This document shows positions 25,978 to 35,500 of a stretch of DNA of 40,838 nt, piece by piece. How positions within the stretch are numbered: the stretch's first letter is position 1; every line of letters begins with the position of its first letter. The DNA lies in assembly GCF_000714715.1 (NCBI RefSeq), contig NZ_JMFO01000029.1, positions 1 to 40,838 of the forward strand, given 5' to 3'. This DNA comes from Candidatus Magnetobacterium casense (GTDB lineage Bacteria; Nitrospirota; Thermodesulfovibrionia; Thermodesulfovibrionales; Magnetobacteriaceae). A program made the position numbers and the translations under genes. The notes under the pieces are model-generated. The model did not search any database. It was given only the letters and a program-made list of their open reading frames with translations, and was not told where the DNA came from.

Positions 25978-26703
25978 ATGGATATGGAAGACATTAATCA
26001 CAAAGACTTACGATGTGCAATAGGCAAGGAATACGCCGAGGTTGCGCCAAAACCCGTCCAAAAGCCGGAAGAGCCAAAAACCTCCCTATTCAACCGTAAA
26101 GAGCACTGGGAGGGCGTCTACAAAAACAAGCTGCCCACTCAGGTAAGCTGGTATGAGGAGTATCCGGAGGTCTCACTGAAACTGATCAAGTCCACAGGGG
26201 TTGGTCCCGATGGCAACATCATAGACGTGGGAGGCGGTACGTCAAGTGTTGCGGATATGCTCCTGGCAGATGGCTATCAGAGGATAACCGTCCTGGATAT
26301 TTCGGCCTCTGCACTGGCAAACTCACGCCAGAGACTCAGGGAACAAGCCCACAGGGTCAAGTGGCTTGAGGCCGATATCACCGGGGTTAAACTCCCGGAG
26401 CGGTATGACCTCTGGCATGACCGGGCGGTCTTTCACTTCCTCACGGATGCCGATGACCGCAGGAAGTATGTCCGGGCGGTCAAGCAATCGTTAAAGCCAG
26501 GCGGACACCTTATCGTAGCGACCTTTGCCATAGATGGTCCGCAGAAGTGCAGTGGCCTGGATGTGGTGAGGTATAGCCCGGAGACTCTGCATGCCGAGTT
26601 TGGAGACGAGTTTGAATTATTGGAGTCCTTTGGCATAGATCACGTTACGCCTGCAAAGGGGATGCAACGGTTTACCTTTTGTCGCTTCAGACGGACAACG
26701 TAA
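25978..26703 (+). CDS. Class I SAM-dependent methyltransferase
   Basis: 241 residues. After a charged 40-residue extension (EEPKTSLFNRKEHWEGVYKN), the Rossmann motif I is IIDVGGGTSS (81-90), with the motif II acidic residue in VLDISASAL and an LKPGGHLIVATF strand. The HDRAVFHFLTDADDR region is shared with a group of small-molecule methyltransferases. The substrate is unknown. The first 25 residues look somewhat like the tail of arsenite methyltransferases, too weak to use. A GAGGAG site precedes the start; the next gene follows nine bases after the stop. Confidence 0.85.
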   Translation: MDMEDINHKDLRCAIGKEYAEVAPKPVQKPEEPKTSLFNRKEHWEGVYKNKLPTQVSWYEEYPEVSLKLIKSTGVGPDGNIIDVGGGTSSVADMLLADGYQRITVLDISASALANSRQRLREQAHRVKWLEADITGVKLPERYDLWHDRAVFHFLTDADDRRKYVRAVKQSLKPGGHLIVATFAIDGPQKCSGLDVVRYSPETLHAEFGDEFELLESFGIDHVTPAKGMQRFTFCRFRRTT

Positions 26704-26712
26704 CGGGATAAT

Positions 26713-27972
26713 ATGCCGCTCTCTGGCGAAATATTTTTGAGTGACATATTGCATAAGCCTGTCTTTGACATGAAGGGCGAGGAGCTTGGCAAGATACACG
26801 ACGTCCTTGTCGTAAAGGGTGAGACATTGCCCAGGATCGAGGCGCTTATCATAAAGAGCAGGGACAGCTTTTACAGGGTGGATTACAAGAGCCTGAGCAT
26901 ATTCAACAGGAGGATGATGACCACAACGTTGCAGCATGACAACCTGCCAGGGTACGACTCCTTCGATGCAGACCTGCTTGCCGCACGTGACGTACTGGAC
27001 AAACAGGTCGTGGACATTAACGGGGCCAAGGTGGTCAGGGTCAACGACATAAAGATCGAGGGCTACAGGAACTGGGCGGTTCTTGTAGCCATAGACGTTG
27101 GTATGCGGGGATTGCTCAGGCGCCTGGGGGTGGAGAAAAAGGCAATAGAGCTGTTGGCTTTGCTAAAGCTGCACCTGCCGGAGAACCTGATCAGATGGGA
27201 CTACCTGCAGCCGTTAAGTCCGCGGTTAAAGTCGATTTCGCTGAAGGTAACCCAGAAGCTGGCAAAAATACACCCGGCAGACTTGGCCGACATAATCAGC
27301 TCGGTGTCACGGGCTGAGGGTGCGAGTTTTTTCCGTTCCCTGGATGTGGAGTCTGCCGCCGAAACCCTTTCTGAGCTGGAGTCCGGCACACAGGTGGAGA
27401 TACTCTCCAACATGGACCCCGAAAAGGCCGCTGCCATCATCGAGGAGATGGCCCCCGATGACGCCGTTGACATACTGAGCGACCTGCCCAAAGACAAGAC
27501 CAAGCAGATACTCGATTCCTTTGAGCAAGAGGACGCCGAAAACATCCACGAACTGCTCAGTCACGAGGAAGACACCGCCGGCGGGTTGATGAATACCGAG
27601 TTCTTGCTCTACAGTTCCGAAACAAAGGTGCGGGAGGTCATTGAGCGATTTAAGACCGAGGCGCACGATGTTGAAACCATCTACTATCTGTATGTGGCCG
27701 ACAAGTATGGTGTTCTGGTTGGCGTGGTATCCCTGAAGGACATGTTGCTCTCAGATGGCGAAATGAGTCTGTCCTCAATCATGTCAACCAACATAAAGTC
27801 CGTCAAACCCGACGACGATGAGGACATCGTGGCCGCCAAGATATCCAAGTACAACCTCGTTGCCATCCCCGTTGTGGATGATGACGGACAGATGGTTGGC
27901 CTTGTAACCGTTGACGACATCGTTGACAGAATATTGCCTCCAAGTGCCCGGAGGAAACGAAAAAAAATATGA
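26713..27972 (+). CDS. PRC-barrel, MgtE N-terminal and CBS-domain protein, no transport domain
   Basis: 419 residues. Residues 1-150 contain two PRC-barrel-like units (FDMKGEELGKIHDVLVVKG, VDINGAKVVRVNDIKIEG). About 195-300 is the MgtE_N helical superhelix (MDPEKAAAIIEEMAPDDAVD, LSDLPKDKTKQILD). About 305-410 is a pair of CBS domains (VGVVSLKDMLL, VGLVTVDDIVD). It ends in a basic tail (RRKRKKI). The membrane part that MgtE magnesium channels have is missing, so it is a soluble sensor-like protein, possibly of Mg2+ or nucleotides. It is cotranscribed with the methyltransferase. Confidence 0.85.
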   Translation: MPLSGEIFLSDILHKPVFDMKGEELGKIHDVLVVKGETLPRIEALIIKSRDSFYRVDYKSLSIFNRRMMTTTLQHDNLPGYDSFDADLLAARDVLDKQVVDINGAKVVRVNDIKIEGYRNWAVLVAIDVGMRGLLRRLGVEKKAIELLALLKLHLPENLIRWDYLQPLSPRLKSISLKVTQKLAKIHPADLADIISSVSRAEGASFFRSLDVESAAETLSELESGTQVEILSNMDPEKAAAIIEEMAPDDAVDILSDLPKDKTKQILDSFEQEDAENIHELLSHEEDTAGGLMNTEFLLYSSETKVREVIERFKTEAHDVETIYYLYVADKYGVLVGVVSLKDMLLSDGEMSLSSIMSTNIKSVKPDDDEDIVAAKISKYNLVAIPVVDDDGQMVGLVTVDDIVDRILPPSARRKRKKI

Positions 27973-28000
27973 AAAATCGTCATAATGGAGGATGACACAG

Positions 28001-28513
28001 ATGCACATAGAGGGTCTTTACGAAATAATCCCGCTTCGTGAGTTCAGGAACACGCCACAGGTCAAGTTTCATATAACCCCGTTGCAGCGGCTGCCCCGGA
28101 TCGATTCTGTTGACCGGGTGGAGCACGGGCCAAATGCGCAGTCGCCTACCATCCAGGGGGATGTGCGCTCCCTGTGGTACTACCACAAGGCCCAGACGGA
28201 CAACCTCCTGGTGTTTAAGGGCTCCAGGGTTACGCAACTGTATACGCCCAGGCACGGCAGGGTTGAGGTCGTCGAAGTAACCACAGACAGCATCAAAAAG
28301 GATGGACAACTGCTCTACGAAGGTCCTGCCATGCTTGCCTGGCCCCCTGGCGTCTTTCATCGGGTCTGTAGCGGACCGGAGGGGTCATTGTCGCTTAACT
28401 TCGCCATACACCACGAGGGGTTTTCTCTGGAGGATAACTTCGATATATATGAGGTAGACGTCGAGGGGGCCACCTACAGGCTTGTCAGACATGGGCATGC
28501 AGACCAGAAATAA
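28001..28513 (+). CDS. Cupin-like protein of unknown function
   Basis: 170 residues from ATG 28001, chosen over ATG 27992 because the GGAGG site at 27987-27991 lies nine bases before it but abuts the other. It has cupin-like strands: a central LLVFKGSRVTQLYTPRHG and AWPPGVFHRVCSG followed by LNFAIHHEGF. These histidines could bind a metal. No enzyme can be named. It sits 28 bases after the CBS-protein gene on the same strand. Confidence 0.7.
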   Translation: MHIEGLYEIIPLREFRNTPQVKFHITPLQRLPRIDSVDRVEHGPNAQSPTIQGDVRSLWYYHKAQTDNLLVFKGSRVTQLYTPRHGRVEVVEVTTDSIKKDGQLLYEGPAMLAWPPGVFHRVCSGPEGSLSLNFAIHHEGFSLEDNFDIYEVDVEGATYRLVRHGHADQK

Positions 28514-28527
28514 AGAGGTGTACACTC

Positions 28528-28561
28528 GGGGGGGAAGGCTGCCTTGGCAGAGCAATCCCCC
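28528..28561 (+). terminator. Hairpin after the cupin-like gene
   Basis: GGGGGGA (28529-28535) pairs with TCCCCC (28556-28561), with an inner CTGCC/GGCAG stem. No T-run follows on this strand, so termination is uncertain. Confidence 0.35.
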
Positions 28562-28601
28562 GGGGGTGATTAAAAAAATTGCCACTGCAAAAAATAATGA
28601 A

Positions 28602-28630
28602 TTGCAAATTGATCTCAAATGTTATATCAT
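28602..28630 (+). promoter_or_regulatory. Predicted promoter of lysA
   Basis: TTGCAA (28602-28607) and TATCAT (28625-28630) are 17 bases apart, 32 bases before the GTG start. The leader is too short for a lysine riboswitch. Confidence 0.45.
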
Positions 28631-28662
28631 AGTAGCTAAAATTTAGAGACTAAGGAGTGTAA

Positions 28663-29934
28663 GTGCATTATTTTACCTACAAAAATAACCTCTTGCATGC
28701 AGAGGACGTACCAGTGACAACGCTTGTGCAACAGTACGGGACACCTCTTTACGTCTACAGCTACAACACCCTGCTGAGGCACTTCAAGGCCTACGACGAG
28801 TCCTTTAAGGACTTCCCGCATCTTGTGTGCTTTGCCCTGAAGGCGAACTCCAACGGAACAGTGCTGCGGATATTTGGAGAGTTTGGCGGGGGGGCAGACA
28901 TAGTCTCCGGGGGTGAGCTATACAGGGCAAGAAAGGCAGGTATCCCGCCCGAGCGCATTGTCTACGCCGGTGTCGGCAAGAAGGACGATGAGATACGTTA
29001 TGCCCTCTCTGAGGGTATCATGATGTTCAACGTAGAGTCTGAGCAGGAGCTTGCGGCCATTGACAGGATAGCCGGTGAGCTGGGTATAAAGGCCCCCGTG
29101 GCGCTACGTGTAAACCCCGACATAGACCCTGGCACCCATCCCTACATATCAACGGGGTTGAAGGAGAACAAGTTCGGGATTCCCTTTGAGCAGGCCCTGG
29201 AGTCCTACAAGCAGGCCAACAAATTGAAAAACATCTCCGTGGTGGGTATCCACAAGCACATCGGTTCACAGATAATCAGTCTGGCGCCGTTTCTTGACTC
29301 ACTCAACCGGCTCGTTGCCCTGATAGACTCGCTCAAGGAAGAAGGCATAGACATGAAGTACCTCGACATTGGCGGTGGGTTGGGCATACAGTACCTCGAT
29401 GAGATTCCCCCTCACCCCTCGGAACTTGCCAACAAGATAATCCCGATCCTTCAAGGTCGGGATATCACGGTGGTAATGGAGCCGGGAAGGACCCTGGTTG
29501 GCAATGCGGGTATCCTTATAACGGAAGTCCTGTACATCAAGAAGGGGCACGACAGGGAATTTATGATCGTTGACGCCGGCATGAACGACCTTGCACGGCC
29601 TGCCATGTATGGGGCATATCATCACATCATGCCCGTGCATAAGCGCAAACGCAAGATGGTCTTTGCCGATGTGGTTGGTCCTATCTGCGAATCGGGCGAT
29701 TTCTTGGGCAAGGACAGGGAGATACAGTCGCTGCTCCCCGGCGAGTATGCAGCCATTATGAGTGCGGGGGCATACGGATACTCCATGAGTTCAAACTACA
29801 ACAGCAGACCCAGGGCCGCCGAGGTCCTCGTCAGGGGGACCGAACACTACCTCGTGCGCAAGCGTGAGTCTTTTGACGACCTGCTGAGACACGAGGTCGT
29901 ACCGGAGTTCCTGAAGAACCCGTCTGACACGTAG
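28663..29934 (+). CDS. lysA: Diaminopimelate decarboxylase
   Basis: 423 residues of the alanine-racemase-fold PLP enzymes. The PLP lysine is K60 in FALKANSNG. HIGSQI, GGGLGIQY and EPGRTLVGNAG form the phosphate and substrate sites, and CESGDFLGKDR plus the C-terminal YGYSMSSNYNSRPR complete the active site across the dimer. It removes CO2 from meso-diaminopimelate to give lysine. GTG start after an AAGGAG site. dapF follows after 12 bases, making one lysine/peptidoglycan operon. Confidence 0.96.
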   Translation: MHYFTYKNNLLHAEDVPVTTLVQQYGTPLYVYSYNTLLRHFKAYDESFKDFPHLVCFALKANSNGTVLRIFGEFGGGADIVSGGELYRARKAGIPPERIVYAGVGKKDDEIRYALSEGIMMFNVESEQELAAIDRIAGELGIKAPVALRVNPDIDPGTHPYISTGLKENKFGIPFEQALESYKQANKLKNISVVGIHKHIGSQIISLAPFLDSLNRLVALIDSLKEEGIDMKYLDIGGGLGIQYLDEIPPHPSELANKIIPILQGRDITVVMEPGRTLVGNAGILITEVLYIKKGHDREFMIVDAGMNDLARPAMYGAYHHIMPVHKRKRKMVFADVVGPICESGDFLGKDREIQSLLPGEYAAIMSAGAYGYSMSSNYNSRPRAAEVLVRGTEHYLVRKRESFDDLLRHEVVPEFLKNPSDT

Positions 29935-29946
29935 GTTGTCAGTGCA

Positions 29947-30822
29947 GTGAAGATAGACTTTGTTAAGATGCACGGGCTTGGCAACGACTTCATACTTGTG
30001 GATTGCCTCAGGCAGGTGCAGTTACAGGCCCTTACGGGTCAAGACTGGCAGTCTATGGCGCCAGGACTCTGTAACAGGCGTTTTGGCGTGGGGGCTGACC
30101 AAATACTCTTGCTCCTGCCGTCATCGGAGCGGAACTACAACTGTAAGGAGCAATCCGATCAATTTGATTTTCAGATGAAGATATACAACGCCGATGGCTC
30201 CGAGGTAGAAATGTGCGGCAACGGCATCAGGGCGTTGGCAAAATACGTATGGGACGAAGCCCTCTCCGGCAACAACCCCCTGGCAATAGATACCCTTGCA
30301 GGTGTGATCAGGCCCCAACGTGCAGGCGACCTCATATGTGTTGACATGGGCATTCCGCAGTTAGAGGTAAGCTCCATAGCGATGGACTCCGTTGGCGGGG
30401 TCATCGGTTATCCCTTAGAGGTCGCAGACAGGGTGTTTGCGATAACCCACGTTTCAATGGGTAATCCACACACAATTATTATAACGGAGGACGTTGACGG
30501 TTTTCCCGTTGCCCGGTACGGCCCGTTGATTGAAACCCACAAGCTATTTCCAAACAGAACCAACGTTGAATTCATCGAGGTGTTAAGTCGCACGGAGGTA
30601 AGGATGCGTGTATGGGAGCGCGGTGCGGGTGAGACGCTTGCCTGTGGCACGGGGGCATGTGCCGTGGCCGTGGCAACCAGTATAAAAGGTCTTACCGACA
30701 GAGCAGTCACGGTACATCTGAGGGGTGGTAAACTCCACATAGAATGGCGGCAAGCTGATGGCCACGTATACATGACCGGCCCCGCTACAAGGGTTTTTAA
30801 CGGTTCGGCAGAGTTAACGTAA
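29947..30822 (+). CDS. dapF: Diaminopimelate epimerase
   Basis: 291 residues. Both catalytic cysteines are present: Cys90 in EMCGNGIRALAKY and Cys233 in ACGTGACAVAV. It interconverts LL- and meso-diaminopimelate, the substrate of LysA and of peptidoglycan synthesis. The N-terminus FVKMHGLGNDFILVD is canonical and starts at GTG. Residues 60-72 form a slightly longer loop than usual. Confidence 0.96.
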   Translation: MKIDFVKMHGLGNDFILVDCLRQVQLQALTGQDWQSMAPGLCNRRFGVGADQILLLLPSSERNYNCKEQSDQFDFQMKIYNADGSEVEMCGNGIRALAKYVWDEALSGNNPLAIDTLAGVIRPQRAGDLICVDMGIPQLEVSSIAMDSVGGVIGYPLEVADRVFAITHVSMGNPHTIIITEDVDGFPVARYGPLIETHKLFPNRTNVEFIEVLSRTEVRMRVWERGAGETLACGTGACAVAVATSIKGLTDRAVTVHLRGGKLHIEWRQADGHVYMTGPATRVFNGSAELT

Positions 30823-30825
30823 AGA

Positions 30826-30896
30826 AGCCCACCTTTTATGCCGGGGCGCTTGACCCCTCGCTGCCCCCTTCTTTGTCTTTTCTTCTTAGGGGGGTG
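30826..30896 (+). repeat. Weak relative of the G/C-rich repeat
   Basis: AGAAGCCC, GCCGGGGCGCTTGACCCC and CCCCCTTCTTT recall blocks of the copies at 3277 and 6135, but without the CAGAACCCCCCGCAAGGGG core. Confidence 0.3.
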
Positions 30897-30930
30897 AACT
30901 ATTACGATAAAAAAAATCAGGAGATATACG

Positions 30931-31746
30931 ATGACGGAGATAGGGATTATTGGCGGCAGTGGTTTTTACAACATTGGAGACAATGACCGACCTGCTGATA
31001 CAAGCATAGAGTTGATCGAAGAGATATCGGTGGATACGCCGTATGGTTTGCCCTCTGATCGCTATAAGGCGCTGAGGATAGCGGGCAGAGACGTGTTGTT
31101 TCTACCGCGCCACGGGTCGGGTCACAGCATAGCGCCACACAAGGTCAACTACCGCGCCAACATCTGGGGGTTCAGAGAGCTTGGCGTAAACCGGATATTT
31201 GCGGTGGGTGCAACCGGCGCCATCAACAAGGTGTTAAATCCCGGGGACATGGTCATCCCAGACCAGATAATTGACATGACACACGGTCGCCCCTCAACCT
31301 TCTACGAAGAAGGCGAGGTCTATCACGTGGACTTCACCGAACCGTTCTGCCCACAACTGAGGGCATGTCTGATAGAGGTGTCCAAGACGCTCACATACGA
31401 GTACACAATCTATGACGATGGTGTCTACGTCTGCACGCAGGGGCCGCGTCTTGAAACCAGACGCGAAATAAGCGCCTACTCGTGCTTAGGTGCCGACGTC
31501 GTAGGCATGACGGCAATGCCGGAAGCGATCTTGGCACGTGAGCTACAGATATGTTATAGTACCATAGCGGTGGTTACAAACCACGCCGCCGGCGTGACCT
31601 CCGAAAAACTCACGGTGACGGAGGTCAAGGATACCATGGCAAAGGCCTTTGAGACGCTGACAACACTGCTCACTGCCACCATGACCACCGTAGAACCACA
31701 CCGGCAATGCCCGTGCAAGGATGCCCTCAAGGATGCCAAGGCATAG
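30931..31746 (+). CDS. mtnP: MTAP/PNP-family nucleoside phosphorylase (methylthio-nucleoside type)
   Basis: 271 residues. GIIGGSGFY, the phosphate-site PRHGSGHSIAPHKVNYRANIW (59-79) and the MTAMPEAILARE segment (193-204) place it in the methylthioadenosine phosphorylase branch. However, residues 216-221 are TNHAAG where adenosine-type enzymes have TDYD. An Asn there is the 6-oxopurine-type residue, so methylthioinosine may be the real substrate. It works in methylthio-nucleoside salvage. The gene has its own AGGAG site; no mtnA is near. Confidence 0.85.
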   Translation: MTEIGIIGGSGFYNIGDNDRPADTSIELIEEISVDTPYGLPSDRYKALRIAGRDVLFLPRHGSGHSIAPHKVNYRANIWGFRELGVNRIFAVGATGAINKVLNPGDMVIPDQIIDMTHGRPSTFYEEGEVYHVDFTEPFCPQLRACLIEVSKTLTYEYTIYDDGVYVCTQGPRLETRREISAYSCLGADVVGMTAMPEAILARELQICYSTIAVVTNHAAGVTSEKLTVTEVKDTMAKAFETLTTLLTATMTTVEPHRQCPCKDALKDAKA

Positions 31747-31771
31747 CATAAGGATATATTTTTGGGACATA

Positions 31772-31799
31772 TTGACGATTAGTTTTTTTTTACTATAAT
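31772..31799 (+). promoter_or_regulatory. Predicted promoter of the cyclophilin gene
   Basis: TTGACG (31772-31777), 16 bases, then a perfect TATAAT (31794-31799). Confidence 0.6.
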
Positions 31800-31846
31800 T
31801 TAACTAAACAACAAATTAAGATATAAAAATGGAGGACTGTAACATT

Positions 31847-32524
31847 ATGACTTTTCTAACAGGTAAGGGCGCCATGTGCAAACACGACAGGGCAAGCGTT
31901 GCAGGTGACAGGTGTGGGGTACGCTACGGCAGGCTCCTGGCATGTCTGCTGGTAATTGCATGTGTATTGTCCCTGGGCACGACGAATGCCTTTTCTCAAG
32001 AGCCTAAAAGCAAAAAATTTACACAAGAGGAGATTAAAAAGATGTCAGAAACAAAGGCGGTTATCAAGACAAAATTTGGTGATATCAAGCTGAAATTCTT
32101 CCCCGATGTTGCCCCCAATCACGTCAATAACTTTATAGAACTTGCCGAAAAAAAGTTCTACAACGGCACGACCTTTCATAGGGTTATCCCGGGGTTTATG
32201 ATCCAGGGTGGAGACCCGAATTCCAAGGAGCAGGACAAGTCCAAGCATGGTATGGGAGGCCCCGGCTATACCGTCAAGGCCGAATTCAACGCCACTCCCC
32301 ACAAAAAGGGCACGCTTTCGATGGCCCGCTCCGGGCATCCCGACAGCGCCGGCTCGCAGTTCTTTATCTGTGCCGCCGATGCACCCTTCCTTGACAGACA
32401 GTATACCGTATTTGGAGAGGTCACCGATGGCATAGACGTGGTTGACAAGATCGTCTCTCAACCTAGAGACCCCAGGGATAACCCCAACGAACGCATAGAG
32501 ATGACCGTAGAGGTTGTTAAATAG
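31847..32524 (+). CDS. Exported cyclophilin-type peptidyl-prolyl isomerase
   Basis: 225 residues from ATG 31847, preferred because GGAGG at 31831-31835 lies upstream of it and would overlap the earlier ATG 31829. A hydrophobic signal (LLACLLVIACVLSLGTTNAF) follows a long basic N-region, so the protein is probably periplasmic. The cyclophilin core is intact: FHRVIPGFMIQGGD, SMARSGHPDSAGSQFFI and FGEVTDGIDVVDKI. It speeds proline isomerisation in exported proteins. Confidence 0.9.
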   Translation: MTFLTGKGAMCKHDRASVAGDRCGVRYGRLLACLLVIACVLSLGTTNAFSQEPKSKKFTQEEIKKMSETKAVIKTKFGDIKLKFFPDVAPNHVNNFIELAEKKFYNGTTFHRVIPGFMIQGGDPNSKEQDKSKHGMGGPGYTVKAEFNATPHKKGTLSMARSGHPDSAGSQFFICAADAPFLDRQYTVFGEVTDGIDVVDKIVSQPRDPRDNPNERIEMTVEVVK

Positions 32525-32552
32525 GGTGAGGGGGCATATCTTCTTTAAGGGC

Positions 32553-32620
32553 ATGGATTCCAGCTTTCGCTGGAATGACAGGATAGGCGTTTGTCATTCC
32601 TGTGTAAACAGGAATCCAGA
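32553..32620. repeat. REP-like pair of inverted hairpins
   Basis: ATTCCAGC-TTTC-GCTGGAAT (32556-32575) is followed 19 bases later by ATTCCTGT-GTAA-ACAGGAAT (32596-32615). The two units are arranged as GGATTCC...GGAATCC. This form (GGATTCCAGC, CATTCC) is common as scattered intergenic repeats in several phyla. The rest of 32525-32697 has no gene. Confidence 0.65.
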
Positions 32621-32697
32621 AGTTGCAAAAACGCTGCTGCCGTGAAAGATAGAGAATATACATGCGGACACCATCAAAAAGAACGGAGGTATAGCCT

Positions 32698-33093
32698 CTG
32701 TTAAAGACTCAGAAAGATTGTCTGTATTATACTATAGATAAGTCCAGGCCGTTGCCGCCCGTTGACATATATGAAACGGCGGAGTTGCTCGTATTTGAGA
32801 TAGACCTGCCAGGTATGGAGCCCAGAGAGGTTGAGATTAAGGTGGTAAACGACACTGTTGTGATAGAGGGAGTCAAGAGAGACCGCTCCGGCGGCGGAGT
32901 TGGAGGCGGCGGAGCGATTGGCTGCCGCTTTCTGTGCATGGAGAGGTTTCTTGAGGGCTTCAGGCGAGTGATAAAGATACCTGTTGCGGTTGACGTCTCC
33001 TCCGGCAGGGCCGTCTACAGAGGCGGCGTTGTTTGTCTTACGTTTCATAAGAGCGAAAATAAGGAAATTCTGATAAGAATAGAAAAGGAGTAA
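32698..33093 (+). CDS. Hsp20/alpha-crystallin small heat shock protein
   Basis: 131 residues if it starts at CTG 32698, where a full GGAGGT site (32685-32690) lies seven bases upstream. The next candidate, TTG 32752, has no ribosome site and would give 113 residues. The alpha-crystallin domain is clear: [19 protein letters not shown], then [17 protein letters not shown] and VVCLTFHK. A Gly-rich loop ([10 protein letters not shown]) replaces the usual loop. It would hold unfolding proteins, consistent with lon following ten bases later. The CTG start is an inference. Confidence 0.8.
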   Translation: MLKTQKDCLYYTIDKSRPLPPVDIYETAELLVFEIDLPGMEPREVEIKVVNDTVVIEGVKRDRSGGGVGGGGAIGCRFLCMERFLEGFRRVIKIPVAVDVSSGRAVYRGGVVCLTFHKSENKEILIRIEKE

Positions 33094-33103
33094 AATAATA
33101 GCG

Positions 33104-35500
33104 ATGTCTGAGAGTGATAAAAAGGACGAAAAGGAACTAGAGATACCAGATACATTGCCGGTACTTCCAGTAAGAGACATAGTCGTCTTTCCATATATGA
33201 TATTGCCGTTGTTTGTAGGCCGTGAGAAGTCTATCAGTGCCATAGACTACTCTCTGAATACAAACAGGATGATACTGCTGCTAACCCAAAAGGACCTCAA
33301 CGTGGAGAATCCCGAACGTGATGACCTCTATGCTACGGGTACCGTAGGGTTGATCATGAGGATGCTGAAGTTGCCCGATGGCAGGGTCAAGATACTCGTG
33401 CAGGGGCTGACAAAAGCCCGGTGTCTGACAATCGAGGAAAAGGACAACCTCTACATAGCCGATATAGAAAAGATCGAAGAACAGAAGCCCGCCGAGATAT
33501 CCCTCGAAATAGAGGCGCTGATCAGAACGGTTAAGGAGCAGATAGACAAGACGGTTTCGCTGGGCAAGAGCATCCTGCCCGATATAATGGTCGTGATAGA
33601 GAACCTCGATGACCCCGGACGGCTTGCCGACCTTGTGGCCTCAAACATCGGACTGAAGACAGACCAGGCACAGAACGTCTTTGAAATAGATGACCCCGTG
33701 GAACGTCTCAGTAAGGTTGGCGAAATGCTCAACCGCGAAATCGAGCTGCTGATGGTACAACAAAAGATTCAGAGCGAAGCCCGCGGAGAAATAGACAAGA
33801 CTCAACGTGAGTACTTCCTCAGAGAACAACTAAAGGCGATCCAGAAGGAACTAGGCGACATCGATGAACGCATGGAGGAAGTCCGTGAGTTCAAGAAAAA
33901 GATCGAAGAGGCCAAGATGCCTGAAAAGGTACTCAAGGAGGCAGAGAAACAACTCAAACGGATCGAAAAGATGCACCCCGACAGTGCCGAGGCCGCTACC
34001 GTCAGGACATACCTCGACTGGCTTGTAGAGCTGCCCTGGTCTAAGGCCACCACCGACAACCTCGATATAAAGACAGCCAAAAAGGTACTCAACGACGACC
34101 ACTATGACCTTGAAAAGATCAAAGAGCGCATCCTGGAGTACCTCAGCGTCCGCAAACTCAATCCTAAAATGAAGGGACCGATCCTGTGCTTTATCGGTCC
34201 GCCCGGAGTGGGCAAGACGTCTCTTGGCAAGTCCATAGCGCGGGCGTTGGGCAGGGAATTTGTCCGCATGTCCCTGGGAGGTGTCCGTGATGAGGCCGAA
34301 ATAAGGGGCCACCGCAGGACGTATGTCGGCGCCCTGCCTGGCAGGATCATACAGGGCATCAAGCAGGCAGGCACCAACAATCCGGTCTTCATGCTCGATG
34401 AAGTAGACAAGGTGGGTACCGACTTCAGGGGCGACCCTTCCTCGGCCCTTCTGGAGGTGCTTGACCCCGAGCAGAACAACTCCTTTGTTGACCACTACCT
34501 GGCCGTACCGTTTGACCTGACAAAGGTGATGTTTATCACAACGGGCAATCTCACCGACACAATCCCCGGTCCGCTCAAAGACAGAATGGAGATCATATAC
34601 CTCTCCGGTTACACGACTGAGGAGAAGATGGGCATAGCGCAAAACTATCTGATCCCCAAGCAGTTTGAAGAGCACGGCCTGACAACCGACATGTTGCGGC
34701 TGACCGATCCCGCCCTGCACCTTATGATCACACAGTATACGCGTGAGGCTGGGGTCAGAAATCTCGAACGCTCCATTGCCGAACTGTGTCGCAAGGTTGC
34801 ACGACAGATTGCCGAGGGTAAGGGCAAGAAGTTTTCGGCAACCCCTAAGAATCTGATCAAGTTCCTTGGTGCCCCAAAATTCCTCCCGGAGGAAGAGATC
34901 AAAAAGGATGAGGTTGGCGTCTCCACGGGCCTGGCATGGACAGAGACTGGCGGCGATATCATATACGTTGAGGCCATCACAATGAAGGGCAAGGGCAATC
35001 TCACCATCACCGGACAACTTGGCGATGTGATGAAGGAGTCTGCACATGCCGCCCTGTCATACGTAAGGTCCAGGGCAAAAGACCTGAAAATAGACGATGA
35101 CGAGTTCTCCAAGCGAGACATCCACATACACGTACCCGCCGGCGCCATTCCCAAGGATGGCCCTTCGGCCGGAATCACGATCACCACATCAATTGCATCC
35201 GCACTGACCGGCATCCCCGTAAGCAAGAACATCGCCATGACCGGCGAAGTGACCCTCAGGGGAACTGTACTGCCCATTGGCGGACTCAAAGAAAAAACAC
35301 TCGCTGCAAAACGAATGGGCATAAACAGGATCATAATACCAAAGCGCAACGAAAAAGACTTCGACGAACTGCCAAAGTACATCAAAAAAGACATGGATTT
35401 CATCTTTGTCGAAACTATGGACAACGTCCTGGATACGGCGCTTAAGAGGCCAATAAAGAGGAAACGCACCGTTGAGCAATCAAAACCCGTTGAGGGTTGA
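33104..35500 (+). CDS. lon: ATP-dependent protease Lon
   Basis: 798 residues, full length. The LonN substrate domain ([19 protein letters not shown]) comes first, then the AAA+ domain with Walker A GPPGVGKT (365-372) and a Walker B MLDEVDK. The protease domain carries the Ser688/Lys731 dyad ([21 protein letters not shown]). Lon degrades misfolded and regulatory proteins in the cytosol. It stands between hsp20 and thiL in one operon, and thiL overlaps its end by up to 29 bases. Confidence 0.97.
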   Translation: MSESDKKDEKELEIPDTLPVLPVRDIVVFPYMILPLFVGREKSISAIDYSLNTNRMILLLTQKDLNVENPERDDLYATGTVGLIMRMLKLPDGRVKILVQGLTKARCLTIEEKDNLYIADIEKIEEQKPAEISLEIEALIRTVKEQIDKTVSLGKSILPDIMVVIENLDDPGRLADLVASNIGLKTDQAQNVFEIDDPVERLSKVGEMLNREIELLMVQQKIQSEARGEIDKTQREYFLREQLKAIQKELGDIDERMEEVREFKKKIEEAKMPEKVLKEAEKQLKRIEKMHPDSAEAATVRTYLDWLVELPWSKATTDNLDIKTAKKVLNDDHYDLEKIKERILEYLSVRKLNPKMKGPILCFIGPPGVGKTSLGKSIARALGREFVRMSLGGVRDEAEIRGHRRTYVGALPGRIIQGIKQAGTNNPVFMLDEVDKVGTDFRGDPSSALLEVLDPEQNNSFVDHYLAVPFDLTKVMFITTGNLTDTIPGPLKDRMEIIYLSGYTTEEKMGIAQNYLIPKQFEEHGLTTDMLRLTDPALHLMITQYTREAGVRNLERSIAELCRKVARQIAEGKGKKFSATPKNLIKFLGAPKFLPEEEIKKDEVGVSTGLAWTETGGDIIYVEAITMKGKGNLTITGQLGDVMKESAHAALSYVRSRAKDLKIDDDEFSKRDIHIHVPAGAIPKDGPSAGITITTSIASALTGIPVSKNIAMTGEVTLRGTVLPIGGLKEKTLAAKRMGINRIIIPKRNEKDFDELPKYIKKDMDFIFVETMDNVLDTALKRPIKRKRTVEQSKPVEG

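Noticed and set aside
28514..28662. Lysine riboswitch before lysA
   Set aside because: The gap is under 150 bases and lacks the conserved long helices and core of the L box; only a G/C-rich hairpin and a promoter are seen.
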